This document shows, one piece after another, positions 9,421-18,237 of a DNA stretch of 64,000 bases. A model generated the notes under the pieces. The model saw nothing but the letters and a program-made list of their open reading frames with translations. It was not told where the DNA came from and searched no databases. The stretch's first letter is position 1. Each line of letters begins with the position of its first letter. Made by a program: the position numbers and the translations under genes. Source of the stretch: Saprospirales bacterium (GTDB lineage Bacteria > Bacteroidota > Bacteroidia > Chitinophagales > Saprospiraceae); contig REEO01000009.1 in NCBI GenBank assembly GCA_007695035.1, positions 1 to 64,000 on the forward strand, written 5' to 3'.

Positions 9421-10500
9421 TCACCTCCTCAGCCAGGCCACCACAGGTTTGTGGTCGGAGAAATCGCCTCCTATAATTTCGTGCCGGATCACTTTAAATT
9501 CCGGATCTGCGAGGATCAGATCTATGCGCAGGAATGGGAGGGGCCCCTTGTAGGTAACTCCTAGCCCACGGCCCCGCTCTGTGAAAGTGTCCTTTCTGCC
9601 GTAGGATAGTTTTCTATAAATGTAAGAAATAGGGACATCGTTTATGTCGCCGGCAATGATGACTGGGTATGGGGAGGTTTTAGCATGCTCCAAAACGGTT
9701 GAGACTTGTTCCACCCGGATGGAGGCTGCCTGTTGGTAGTTTCTGAGTATTCCCCACAGGGTTTTAGCGGTTTCCTCGTCAAAATCCAGCCCTCTTTCCC
9801 TGATCTTTCGACTGTCGTCAGTTACCTGATTGGTTTGTAGGTGCAAATTATAAACTCTGACCACTCCTTTTTTCGGTATGTTTAAATCCGCCCATACCAC
9901 GGAGTTCTCGTAGTTTTCAAAAGTGAAGTAACCACGGTCCAGTACTTCGTGATTGGTGAGAATAGCTGTCCGATAGGGGCGATTGTTGATGACGTTGGCG
10001 TATGGCAGGACTTCTAACAACCACTCGCCTATGTCGTGAACGTACTCCTGCAAGCAGAGAATGTCGGGTTTCTTATGGTTTTTTAAATAAGCAGCCAGCG
10101 AAGCAGTGTTGTGCCTATTTTCAGCCTGGATATTCCAGCCGTAATTGATGTTGAAGGTGGCAATCTTTAAATCCGATTGTTTAGGCTGTTGTGATGTTGA
10201 ATTAAACCCCATCAGGCTGGAGTGCAGCGGCCAGCCAACCGCAATGATGAAAACAATGACCAGGCCTGTGCGGTAATTGGCCCGGTAGAGTAGCCAAATT
10301 AACATGAGAAAGTTGATGCCAAGAATCACCGGATAAGCGACGATGGCCACAATTCCCGCGGCGAGGTGGAGTGGATTGAGTAGGGGAGACAGATAAGTCA
10401 AAATGGTAATTAAGCCCCAAGTGGCGATCAGGCCAATTTTCCAATCCCTCTTCTTTATGTCGGTTTTCGCTTTCAACTTATATTTCTGCTTGTGTTTCAA
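9421..10500 (-). CDS. Membrane-anchored endonuclease/exonuclease/phosphatase (EEP) family protein
   Basis: A 359-residue protein with a basic cytoplasmic N-terminus, three hydrophobic helices (about residues 22-95) and a C-terminal EEP domain. The catalytic signatures are present in order: KIATFNINYGW, ILCLQEY with the metal-binding Glu, NLHLQTN with the His, AGDINDVP, LRIDLIL and DFSDHKPV. EEP enzymes cut phosphodiester bonds in nucleic acids, phospholipids or phosphoinositides. This membrane-anchored subtype is common in Bacteroidota and its substrate is unknown. The catalytic domain is predicted to face the periplasm after three helices, which would argue against a DNA substrate; the topology is inferred. 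Confidence 0.9.
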   Translation of the reverse strand: MKHKQKYKLKAKTDIKKRDWKIGLIATWGLITILTYLSPLLNPLHLAAGIVAIVAYPVILGINFLMLIWLLYRANYRTGLVIVFIIAVGWPLHSSLMGFNSTSQQPKQSDLKIATFNINYGWNIQAENRHNTASLAAYLKNHKKPDILCLQEYVHDIGEWLLEVLPYANVINNRPYRTAILTNHEVLDRGYFTFENYENSVVWADLNIPKKGVVRVYNLHLQTNQVTDDSRKIRERGLDFDEETAKTLWGILRNYQQAASIRVEQVSTVLEHAKTSPYPVIIAGDINDVPISYIYRKLSYGRKDTFTERGRGLGVTYKGPLPFLRIDLILADPEFKVIRHEIIGGDFSDHKPVVAWLRR

Positions 10501-10704
10501 AGATAACTCTTTTCATCCGTATCAGCGTTCAGAACTAGTATTAATTAATGTATGGATGTTGTTGGATTTTCCAGTTTTCGGATATTGAGCACGATGCATT
10601 TGGCATTGGGATTCACTGTTTTTTTTCTGTGAGGAATATAAATCCCGGTTGGATTTCTCCAATTTCACAAATCTGTCTAAATTGCCCTTCTAAAACTGGA
10701 GATA

Positions 10705-11193
10705 ATGAATCCAAGCGAGATTGAGTTACACAAAAAAATGATGGCCAGAGCGATTGAACTGTCGCAGAAGGGGATGGAAGCCGGTGATGGCGGTCCCTTT
10801 GGAGCTGTTGTAGCCCGGGGAGGGGAAATCATCGGTGAGGGCTGGAATCGCGTACTTGGTAGCAACGATCCCACAGCTCATGCTGAGGTGGTTGCAATCC
10901 GCGCGGCCTGTGAAAAACTCGGCAGCTTTCAGTTGGAAGATTGTGTAATTTACACCTCCTGTGAACCCTGTCCGATGTGTCTGGGGGCGATTTACTGGGC
11001 CAGGCCGAAGATGTTTTTTTACGGTTGCACCAGAGCAGATGCGGCAGCGATTGATTTTGACGATGATTTTATATACCGGGAAATCGATATGAAGCCCGAA
11101 TTGAGGAGCATCCCCGCTGAAAATCTCCTGCGGGATAAAGCGTTAAAAGCTTTTGAAGTCTGGAAAAACATGGATAAAAAAATCCCTTATTAA
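10705..11193 (+). CDS. guaD: Guanine deaminase
   Basis: A 162-residue member of the cytidine-deaminase fold. It has the zinc motifs HAEVVAIR (His ligand plus catalytic Glu) and PCPMCLGAIYW (two Cys ligands). The SNDPTAHAE and TSCEPCPMCLGAIYWARP segments and the aromatic C-terminus (W..., ending KKIPY) match the Bacillus GuaD subgroup rather than TadA, as far as I recall that sequence. GuaD converts guanine to xanthine in purine salvage or catabolism. The aromatic tail normally reaches into the partner's active site in the domain-swapped dimer. A role as a general nucleoside deaminase cannot be excluded. It is a single-gene unit on the plus strand. Confidence 0.88.
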   Translation: MNPSEIELHKKMMARAIELSQKGMEAGDGGPFGAVVARGGEIIGEGWNRVLGSNDPTAHAEVVAIRAACEKLGSFQLEDCVIYTSCEPCPMCLGAIYWARPKMFFYGCTRADAAAIDFDDDFIYREIDMKPELRSIPAENLLRDKALKAFEVWKNMDKKIPY

Positions 11194-11332
11194 CCAATAA
11201 TCCTAACGATTTTAATGGATTTTTATCCCGACTTCTATCTAAACCATCGCAACAACTGACTGTTAGGACCACATGAGCGGGACTGGGTGATTTACCTTTA
11301 TACCGGCGCATTTTTCATCATAAAACCAAATT

Positions 11333-11584
11333 ATGAACTGGAAGGAAGAAAACGACAAACTCACCGCAGAAATTCAATTCAAGGATTTTCAGCAGGCATT
11401 CTCATTCATGACCCATGTGGCTTTTGCCGCTGAAAAACAACAACACCATCCCGACTGGCAAAATGTCTATAACAATGTGCGGATTTCGTTAAGCACTCAC
11501 GATGCCGGAGATGTAGTCACGGACAAAGACAGAAAACTGGCGGATACCATCTCAGAGATTTACCGCACCTTTAATACCGATTAA
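11333..11584 (+). CDS. Pterin-4a-carbinolamine dehydratase
   Basis: This 83-residue protein has the signature of the PCD/DCoH family: EKQQHHPDWQNVYNNVRISLSTHDAG, split across residues about 36-61, with the catalytic His-His-Pro and the THDAG turn. The enzyme dehydrates 4a-hydroxytetrahydrobiopterin to recycle the pterin cofactor of aromatic amino-acid hydroxylases. No hydroxylase is encoded in this window. It is followed after 10 nt by the aminotransferase, so the two are probably one operon. The length is slightly short for the family (about 95-105) because the N-terminal part is trimmed. Confidence 0.92.
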   Translation: MNWKEENDKLTAEIQFKDFQQAFSFMTHVAFAAEKQQHHPDWQNVYNNVRISLSTHDAGDVVTDKDRKLADTISEIYRTFNTD

Positions 11585-11594
11585 AACATACTAT

Positions 11595-12752
11595 ATGGCA
11601 TTTCAACCACCTGCCGGTAAGCTCAGCGATTCGGGAACTTCTATTTTTTCAACCATGTCCGGCCTCGCGAGGGAAAACAACGCAATTAATCTGGCCCAGG
11701 GTTTTCCGGATTTCGACTGCGACCCTGTATTGAAGCGCTTTGTGGGTCATTACATCCATAATGGTTACAATCAATACGCTCCCATGCCGGGTATCCCGGA
11801 ACTCAGGGAGGTGATAGCGACCAAGGTCCGCGATCTCTACGACAATCCCATCAATGCTGACAGTGAAATTACCATTACTGCAGGGGCCACCCAGGCCATT
11901 TTCACAGCCATAACTGCTTTTGTCAGCCCGGGAGATGAGGTGATTTTGATCGAACCGGCTTACGATTGTTACGCACCGGCAGTTAAGGTGAATGGAGGCA
12001 CAATCGTCCCCTGCGAAATGACCCATCCCGATTACAATGTGGATTGGGACCATTTGAATAGCCTGGTCACCGATAAGACCCGAATGATTGTAACCAACAA
12101 CCCGCACAATCCAACGGGAACTGTTTTTAAGCGGGAAGACCTGGAGGCTATCTACGATATTGTCAAAGACACAAATATTCTGATTCTGAGTGACGAGGTG
12201 TATGAGCACCTGATTTTTGACAAGTTAAAGCACCAATCGGTACTCAATCACCCCGGCTTGTACGCCAGGAGTATTGCCACTTTTTCATTTGGAAAAACTT
12301 TCCACAATACGGGTTGGAAGATGGGGTATGCAATCGCACCGCCCAAATTGATGTCAGCCTTCCGCAAGGTACATCAATTCAATGTGTTTTCCGTGAACAC
12401 CCCCTTTCAATACGGTCTCGCTGACTATATGGGCAATCCCTCCCGATATCTTAAACTGGGTGAGTTTTACCAGTCTAAAAGAGACACCTTTTATGAATTT
12501 ATGAAAAAAACGGATTTCAGGCCCATTCCCTCCCACGGGACCTACTTCCAACTTTTCGACTACAGCGCTATTAGCGATATGTCCGATGTCGAGTTCGCCA
12601 AAAAAATGACCGTGGAAAAGGGGGTTGCCGTAATTCCGGTATCCGTTTTTTACACCGCCAAAATAGACCACAAGGTGGTGCGATTTTGTTTTGCCAAGAA
12701 AAGTGAAACACTCAAAGCTGCCGGTATGCAATTGTTGAAATCTGAAGACTGA
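11595..12752 (+). CDS. Methionine-type PLP aminotransferase (YbdL/kynurenine aminotransferase group)
   Basis: A 385-residue fold-type I, class I/II aminotransferase. Seen in order are INLAQGFPDFDCD, the substrate-domain NGYNQYAPMPGIPELR, TAGATQAIF for phosphate binding, NNPHNPTGTVF, LSDEVYEHLIFD, and the PLP-lysine region SFGKTFHNTGWKMGY. The opening block, with SIFSTMSGLA and LAQGFPDFD, is typical of the YbdL group, which transaminates methionine and some aromatic or branched amino acids. It lies 10 nt downstream of the pterin dehydratase. The specific substrate is inferred. Confidence 0.9.
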   Translation: MAFQPPAGKLSDSGTSIFSTMSGLARENNAINLAQGFPDFDCDPVLKRFVGHYIHNGYNQYAPMPGIPELREVIATKVRDLYDNPINADSEITITAGATQAIFTAITAFVSPGDEVILIEPAYDCYAPAVKVNGGTIVPCEMTHPDYNVDWDHLNSLVTDKTRMIVTNNPHNPTGTVFKREDLEAIYDIVKDTNILILSDEVYEHLIFDKLKHQSVLNHPGLYARSIATFSFGKTFHNTGWKMGYAIAPPKLMSAFRKVHQFNVFSVNTPFQYGLADYMGNPSRYLKLGEFYQSKRDTFYEFMKKTDFRPIPSHGTYFQLFDYSAISDMSDVEFAKKMTVEKGVAVIPVSVFYTAKIDHKVVRFCFAKKSETLKAAGMQLLKSED

Positions 12753-12973
12753 TGATCTGCGGTCTGGTTTATAAGGGGAGTAATGATTTTTTAGAATTGG
12801 GAAAAACCATTCGGCTAGTTTATCTAGTGGACTGGAGATCGGTGATTTTGCCAATGGTGCATCCTGATTGAAAAGCTTATAGTTAATTTAGCCTTAAGGC
12901 TGCTGCCTGGAATCTGCAGTATGGAATAGATGGATAATCACCATAAATATAGATTGACCCAAAACTTGAAAAG

Positions 12974-14200
12974 ATGAGAAAAAGAGAATACGATATTGTG
13001 CTTTTCGGTGCCAGTGGTTTTACAGGCCGTATAGTGGTTGGTTTTTTAAAAGCCGCCTGCGAAGAATCATCTTTTAAATGGGCTGTTTCCGGGAGAAATG
13101 CTGAGAAAATCAGAGCTGTTTTAGCCAAAAACGGCCTGGAAAATATTCCTGTGGTGGTGGCGGATAGCGAAGATTACAATTCTCTCGATCGCCTGGCATC
13201 CAGCACTCAGGTTGTCGTCACTACAGTAGGGCCTTATGCTCTTTATGGCTCTAAACTGGTGGAGGCCTGTGTGAAAAACGGAACCGATTACTGCGATTTG
13301 ACCGGTGAAGTTCAGTGGATGCGGAAGATGATAGACCGGTGGGAAGGTGAGGCCCGAAAGCAGCAGTGCAGAATGATTCATTGCTGTGGATTTGACTCCA
13401 TTCCCAGTGATCTCGGACTGGCCTGGTTTCAGAAATGCGCAAAGGAGGAGACGGGCAACTATTTTAAGCATGTGTCAATGAGGTTGCTTGCAGCAAAGGG
13501 CGGACTCAGCGGAGGAACCCTTGCTAGTATGTTTAATCTGCGGGAAGAAATAGCCAAAGACAGGTCCATTGGTAAGATGCTGAAAAACCCCTATATGCTT
13601 AATCCCGACCCGGATTTTAACGGACCGGACGGAGGTGATCTGAAATGGTTGAAAGAAGATGAATTAAAGGGAGGCTGGTTGGCGCCTTTCGTCATGGAAA
13701 TCATCAATACGCGCATCGTTCGTCGGAGTCACGCGCTTAAGGGATTTCCCTACGGCGAGGATTTTACCTACAATGAAGCAATATACTGCGGAAAGGGTTT
13801 TTCCGGAAAATTCAATGCCCGGAAGTCTATTTTGCCCCTCGCGATAATTAGGTTTGCAAAACCCGGGAGTTTGCTTTACCGGTTTGTCCGCTGGGTTTTG
13901 CCGAAACAGGGCCAGGGACCATCAGAAAAAAGCAGGAAGGCCGGATATTTTAAGCTGGAGTTTATTGGTGTAACCCTGGATGGAGAAAAATACAGGGCAG
14001 TTCTTAGAGGTGATAGTGATCCTGGCTATACCGCCACTGCTGCTATGTTAACTGGTGCTGCGTTAACTCTTTTGGAAAACCGGGAAAGCAAGGAGGCACC
14101 TTATGGTTTTATAACACCTTCAGTTGCCTTCAATCCTGACCAACAAGTCAAAATAATGGACAGGGCCGGTATGGTGATTGAATGGCAAGGAAAATTATAA
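12974..14200 (+). CDS. Saccharopine-dehydrogenase-like NAD(P)-binding oxidoreductase
   Basis: A 408-residue protein that starts with a Rossmann motif, YDIVLFGASGFTGRIVV, followed by WAVSGRN and TVGPYALYGSKLVEACV. It also has YCDLTGEVQWMRKMID and HCCGFDSIPSDLG. This set identifies the saccharopine dehydrogenase-like group that includes the mycobacterial trans-acting enoyl reductases. Those reduce double bonds in lipids during synthesis; whether this protein acts on lipids is unknown. The domain order is N-terminal nucleotide-binding (about residues 5-140) and a C-terminal catalytic domain. It stands alone, with a possible variant promoter TAATTTAG at 12884-12891. Confidence 0.87.
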   Translation: MRKREYDIVLFGASGFTGRIVVGFLKAACEESSFKWAVSGRNAEKIRAVLAKNGLENIPVVVADSEDYNSLDRLASSTQVVVTTVGPYALYGSKLVEACVKNGTDYCDLTGEVQWMRKMIDRWEGEARKQQCRMIHCCGFDSIPSDLGLAWFQKCAKEETGNYFKHVSMRLLAAKGGLSGGTLASMFNLREEIAKDRSIGKMLKNPYMLNPDPDFNGPDGGDLKWLKEDELKGGWLAPFVMEIINTRIVRRSHALKGFPYGEDFTYNEAIYCGKGFSGKFNARKSILPLAIIRFAKPGSLLYRFVRWVLPKQGQGPSEKSRKAGYFKLEFIGVTLDGEKYRAVLRGDSDPGYTATAAMLTGAALTLLENRESKEAPYGFITPSVAFNPDQQVKIMDRAGMVIEWQGKL

Positions 14201-14223
14201 TGTGCCAGTCTATTTTTGTATGA

Positions 14224-14676
14224 TTAAAGACGCTCTTCGTATCCATCAATTTGACGAGCATCTACGACCCGCATTGACAGGTAGGATATTATAAGGCCTA
14301 CCCCAACACCCTCAGCAAAAAGATAAACACTGGCCGTAAAAGGGGTGAAAGTATCTTCAATCGGAGCCATTTCTTCCAGGGTGGACATCAAGTGTTCGTC
14401 CATTGAGAGATTTATCATCTGAAAAATCGCGAATATAAATACGCCAATTAGTACAGGCCTGAAACCCGCCAACAGCCCGGTGAGGTAGTTGAACTTGCGG
14501 TCGGGGTTGCTTTTGTAGAAGTTTCGGATTGCAAGCCAGGTGACCAATAAGTAAAACAGGACGTTGACGAACCGCAGATTGAAGTTTTCGTAAAGATTTG
14601 CGGCTTTCATGGTGAAAAAATAAGCTATCATCAATACTGCCAATAGCAGACCGAATAAAAAATCCTGTTTTCTCAT
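14224..14676 (-). CDS. Four-helix membrane protein, DUF4199-like
   Basis: A 150-residue integral membrane protein with four hydrophobic segments, at about residues 5-24, 36-52, 70-90 and 115-133, and a short acidic loop between helices 3 and 4. Length, helix spacing and the FNYLTGLLAGFRPVLIG block resemble DUF4199 proteins of Bacteroidota, but I hold that family call loosely. Function unknown. It converges on the saccharopine-dehydrogenase-like gene with a 23-nt gap. Confidence 0.6.
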   Translation of the reverse strand: MRKQDFLFGLLLAVLMIAYFFTMKAANLYENFNLRFVNVLFYLLVTWLAIRNFYKSNPDRKFNYLTGLLAGFRPVLIGVFIFAIFQMINLSMDEHLMSTLEEMAPIEDTFTPFTASVYLFAEGVGVGLIISYLSMRVVDARQIDGYEERL

Positions 14677-14900
14677 CTTTAGGTATTTTTGATTGATTTT
14701 GTGATGTTTATAACAGATTATTTGAAAAAATGTTTAAGTTTGTCGCATAAAATTATTTATCACAGAACATTATATTGATTTATTTTTTAAAGTCAGGTTA
14801 AATACTAAGGAATAGCCTGGTATCTTCCATGAGGCGAATTGATGAACTGACCATAGCTATCCTCATAATTTGTTCCGGCACCCGTAAGTATTTAGGTCAA

Positions 14901-14931
14901 TTGCCCGTATTAAAAAATCCTGCTACCTTTG
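14901..14931 (+). promoter_or_regulatory. Bacteroidota-type promoter for the 54-residue membrane protein gene
   Basis: TTG at 14901-14903, a 20-nt spacer, then TACCTTTG at 14924-14931. This is a near-consensus promoter for the phylum. Transcription would start near 14938, which excludes a start codon at 14929 for the downstream gene. Confidence 0.7.
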
Positions 14932-15000
14932 CGCTTCAGTGGAGAGCATTTTGAAACCATTGTTCTCCGGGAATTGTTGCGAACATCAAAGAGCGATACT

Positions 15001-15165
15001 ATGTCCTTTTCTAGTAAGCACCGAAGATTGAGCCGCAGGGAGCGATACAAGCGCGACTCTCGCAATTTCAAGCTCATTGTTTTGTTCCTCTTCATCGGCC
15101 TTGCCCTGTACGCTTTTATGAGGCGTGATGATATCATTTTTTATTTTAAAACTTTGTATTACTGA
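15001..15165 (+). CDS. Small single-pass membrane protein, 54 residues
   Basis: A 54-residue protein begins at the ATG at 15001. It has a strongly basic N-terminal half (MSFSSKHRRLSRRERYKRDS), one hydrophobic helix (about residues 27-42) and a short tail. The longer frame from 14929 starts inside the promoter and is rejected. The gene has its own near-consensus promoter and an AAAGAG Shine-Dalgarno-like run 8-13 nt before the ATG, which argue that it is expressed. Function is unknown; the positive-inside rule puts the basic segment in the cytoplasm. Confidence 0.6.
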   Translation: MSFSSKHRRLSRRERYKRDSRNFKLIVLFLFIGLALYAFMRRDDIIFYFKTLYY

Positions 15166-15272
15166 GTGCCAGGCAAGGCTTGCCAAGCCAAGAGTAATTG
15201 GTGTAAAACCTCGTATTATCGTCGAATTCCTATTTGATGCCACAATAGGTACTGTACAGATTTCGATGGGAA

Positions 15273-16784
15273 TTATTCCTTTACAGCCAGGAGTTCCCGG
15301 ATATTGGATTTCTCCCGCATCCAGACAAAAAGCACAAAGCCACAGAGGAGGAGTAATCTGAGCAACCAGGAAGCGAGGGTCCAGTCGACAATCATTTGTT
15401 CCAGAAATTGGTCGTAGGCGAAATAAATCAACAGAGCGATAATAGTGTAGTGCCCCAGGGCTCTCCAGTCGTATGGTAGTCTGTAGTATTGTCTTCCGAT
15501 GAAATACGAAGCCGCTGCCATGGCGCCGTAGCAGATAAAAGTGGCCCAGGCAGAGCCCATATACCCAAAAATGGGAATCCACCAAATATTCAAGCCGATG
15601 GTAATAGCTGCACCACCGAGACCCAGCCAGGTAGCCATCAAAGTTTTATCCGTGAGTTTGTACCAAACGGAGAGGTTGTAATACAGACCGAGGAATAAAT
15701 TGGCAATCAGCAAAATGGGTACCACGTCCAATCCCTCCCGGTACCCCTCTCTTCTGAGCAGCAACTGAAATACATCGAGGTAGAGGGTAATGACCAAAAA
15801 GGCCAGCAATCCCGTGATGACAAAGTATTTCCCAATGGCTGCATACAAGTCAGGGGCTCTTGTATTTTTGGCATTTTGGAAGAAAAAGGGTTCCGCTGCA
15901 TACCGGAATGCCTGGGTAAAGAGCGCCATAAAGACCGCAAGTTTATAACAGGCTGCGTAGATTCCCAGTTGTCGCTCATTCTCTTCCAGTGAGTAGGGCA
16001 GCAAGTGCTTGAGTAGTACGCGGTCCAGCATCTCATTGGTAATTCCGGCCAGTCCGGCTATGATCAGGGGAGAGGAGTAAACGAGCATTTTATTCCACAA
16101 CACCCTGTCGATTTGGGGCTTGAAGTCCGCAAATTGAGGCAATAGAAGCAAAAACGCACTGATGCTGGCAAAGAGATTGGCTACAAAAACGTAGCCGATG
16201 CCAAAATCCGGGTCATACCAGCCGGAAATGGCACCGTACAGAAATGACCCATCACCGGAATTCATTACCGCTGGACAGAGCAAGAGAAAAAACAGGTTGA
16301 GCCCGATGTTGAGCCCGATGTTGGTTAACTTAATCCCGGCAAATCTCCAAGCCCTGCCCTCCATTCGCAATCTCGCGTAGGGAATTTCACTGAGTACGTC
16401 AAAAGCCCAGATGGCGACGAGGAAGTAGAGTAATGGCTGGTGCTCAGGCCTCAGTTTTATCCACTCACCAAACGGACCGGCGAGAAAGAAAAAAGCGACT
16501 GAAAATAAAAGGGTGGAAAGGAGTATGGAACTCAATGCCGTATTGTAGGCGTCACCCCGGCCCGCTTTTTCTGCACCAAAACGGAAGTAAGCAGTCTCCA
16601 TCCGGTACAGAAGGATGATCATGACAAAAGCCGTGTAGGCGTAAAGCTCGGAGATGATGCCGTATTCACCTTCTGCAAAAACTGCGGTGTACAGGGGTAC
16701 GAGCAGATAATTTAACACCTTGCCCAAAACAGAGGACAAACCGTAAACCGCTGTATCTCCGGCCAGTTTTTTGATCAGTGACAT
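15273..16784 (-). CDS. Polysaccharide/oligosaccharide flippase (Wzx/MVF-like)
   Basis: A 503-residue polytopic membrane protein with about 14 hydrophobic helices, opening with IKKLAGDTAVYGLSSVLGKVLNYLLVPLYT, split across residues 4-33, the usual start of the polysaccharide-biosynthesis flippase family. A charged segment near residue 260 separates the two halves. Proteins of this family move lipid-linked glycans or related isoprenoid-linked precursors across the inner membrane. No glycan cluster is adjacent, so the substrate is unknown. It lies between a small membrane protein gene on the other strand and the glutathione peroxidase gene. Confidence 0.88.
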   Translation of the reverse strand: MSLIKKLAGDTAVYGLSSVLGKVLNYLLVPLYTAVFAEGEYGIISELYAYTAFVMIILLYRMETAYFRFGAEKAGRGDAYNTALSSILLSTLLFSVAFFFLAGPFGEWIKLRPEHQPLLYFLVAIWAFDVLSEIPYARLRMEGRAWRFAGIKLTNIGLNIGLNLFFLLLCPAVMNSGDGSFLYGAISGWYDPDFGIGYVFVANLFASISAFLLLLPQFADFKPQIDRVLWNKMLVYSSPLIIAGLAGITNEMLDRVLLKHLLPYSLEENERQLGIYAACYKLAVFMALFTQAFRYAAEPFFFQNAKNTRAPDLYAAIGKYFVITGLLAFLVITLYLDVFQLLLRREGYREGLDVVPILLIANLFLGLYYNLSVWYKLTDKTLMATWLGLGGAAITIGLNIWWIPIFGYMGSAWATFICYGAMAAASYFIGRQYYRLPYDWRALGHYTIIALLIYFAYDQFLEQMIVDWTLASWLLRLLLLCGFVLFVWMREKSNIRELLAVKE

Positions 16785-16972
16785 TACTGCGCTAATAAGT
16801 TCACCGCAAATGTACCAATAATTGGCTTCAGCGGTCCAACTTCAATGCTCAACCTAAGTCTGGATTGGTAAACGGCAGTCGTCTTGACAAAAGCATTATG
16901 TCGTTTATCGGGTATTTTTGCGTTCTAGAAGGGGAATTTCGCCGGACGCAGGATTGGTGAAAGCCCGGCAAC

Positions 16973-17512
16973 TTAAAGGTGCGAGGTGATTTTTTCCTCT
17001 ACCTCCCGGTCTGAGACATTTTCTCTCGGAGAAAAAACTTCTACGATTTCACCATTGCGGTTGATCAGGTATTTTTGGAAGTTCCAGGCTACATTGGAAT
17101 CTTTAAAACCATTGTGTTTCTTTCGGGTGAGGAATTCGTATAGCGGATGCACATTTTGGCCTTTCACATCAATTTTTGAGAACATTGGAAAGGTCACTCC
17201 AAATTCCGTACGGCAGAACTCTTTTATTTCTTTATTGGTTCCTGGCTCCTGTCCCATGAAGTTGTTGGCGGGAAAACCCAGTACCACCAGGCCGCGGTCT
17301 TCGTACTTTTCATAAAGTGCTTGCAAATCTTCATACTGAGGAGTGAGACCACATTCACTGGCGACGTTTACGATGAGCATGACCTTGTCTTTGAAAGGCT
17401 CCAGTGTCATGGTGTTGCCATTGATATCATCCACGGGAATGCTGTAAATATCCTGACCTTTTAAGCCACCGACAATGGCTACCATGACCGCTGTGAAAAG
17501 GATTATGCGCAT
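16973..17512 (-). CDS. Exported glutathione peroxidase-like protein
   Basis: A 179-residue thiol peroxidase. The peroxidatic Cys lies in NVASECGLTPQY (about residue 54), with the active-site Gln in FPANNFMGQEPG and Trp in NVAWNFQKYL, so the catalytic set is complete with Cys in place of selenocysteine. The first 20 residues form a signal peptide (cleavage likely after GGLKGQ), so it should act in the periplasm and reduce hydroperoxides with a thioredoxin-like partner. No partner gene is adjacent. It is the first of several redox or metal-handling genes here, all on the minus strand. Confidence 0.93.
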   Translation of the reverse strand: MRIILFTAVMVAIVGGLKGQDIYSIPVDDINGNTMTLEPFKDKVMLIVNVASECGLTPQYEDLQALYEKYEDRGLVVLGFPANNFMGQEPGTNKEIKEFCRTEFGVTFPMFSKIDVKGQNVHPLYEFLTRKKHNGFKDSNVAWNFQKYLINRNGEIVEVFSPRENVSDREVEEKITSHL

Positions 17513-17575
17513 GATTTCAGTTTTGTAATTTATAAAACCCAGAGAAATGTAAAATGACTTTATGGGGAAACTGAA

Positions 17576-17752
17576 TCAGGACTCTTTCGCATCCAATTCA
17601 TCCAACTTTTTCCTGATTTCATCTGCCTCGGCTGCCTTGGCATCAGATTTGGTTCGATCAGTGTGTGAGAGTTTGTAGGATTCCTTCATCAATTTTTCGT
17701 ACTGGTCTTCCAGTTTTTCCTTCTCTGTCTTCCTTTTGAATAGTCCAAACAT
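17576..17752 (-). CDS. Lacal_2735-like small conserved protein
   Basis: A 58-residue soluble protein beginning MFGLFKRKTEKEKLEDQYEK and rich in Lys and Glu, with helical coiled-coil character and the block SYKLSHTDRTKSDAKAAEAD. The start and the KL..QYEKLM..SYKLSHT pattern match the Bacteroidota family annotated after Lacal_2735. The match is by eye. It is too short for a long-frame screen. Function unknown. It is minus-strand, between the HMA lipoprotein and the glutathione peroxidase genes. Confidence 0.8.
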   Translation of the reverse strand: MFGLFKRKTEKEKLEDQYEKLMKESYKLSHTDRTKSDAKAAEADEIRKKLDELDAKES

Positions 17753-17865
17753 AGTATTATAATTTGAGTGAGTTAAGTGTAGCTACTATAACTCGACTAA
17801 TCAAAAATGGTTCAGCCTCACGCTTGGGCAGTAGTTAGAAAATTTTGACTGTTGTTGGGAGGAAC

Positions 17866-18225
17866 TCAGCGGTGATTCACTTCATAGCCCTCCGCTCGAA
17901 TGGCCTCGGCTATTTTTCCCGGATTCACCTTTTTCGGATGGAAAATGAAAGTAGCCCGCTCGCTATCGAGATCTACATTGACTTCAGCCACTCCGTCAAA
18001 TTTCTCTATGGTGTTTTGGACGGTGGTCCTGCACATGTTACACCCCATTTCAAGCACCTCAAAAGTGATGTTTTCCCCCTCGTTAATCCAGGCTGGGGGT
18101 GTGTATTCTGTTTTGGCCTCTTTTTTGGAATCCGCCCCTTTATTTTCCTGTGCGCACTCACTCGCGCAAGAAAAGAGCATCATACTCAAAAAAAGTGTGG
18201 AGGCACCTATTGCTATTGATTTCAT
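17866..18225 (-). CDS. Lipoprotein with heavy-metal-associated domain
   Basis: A 119-residue protein with a lipoprotein signal ending LFSC (about residue 20), a charged low-complexity linker, and a C-terminal HMA ferredoxin-like domain. The metal motif GCNMC (about residues 60-64) binds Cu(I) or Zn(II), and GYEV near the end completes the fold. The domain normally passes metal to P-type ATPases or senses it. Here it is anchored outside the cytoplasm, so an envelope copper or zinc carrier role is inferred. It follows the aminopeptidase gene by 12 nt and may share its transcript. Confidence 0.88.
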   Translation of the reverse strand: MKSIAIGASTLFLSMMLFSCASECAQENKGADSKKEAKTEYTPPAWINEGENITFEVLEMGCNMCRTTVQNTIEKFDGVAEVNVDLDSERATFIFHPKKVNPGKIAEAIRAEGYEVNHR

Positions 18226-18237
18226 CCTCAGTTATAT

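Noticed and set aside
17866-17890. Apparent similarity between GAACTCAGCGGTGA near 17870 and the right arm of the repeat at 61893
   Set aside because: The bases encode the last residues and stop of the HMA lipoprotein, so the match is likely chance.
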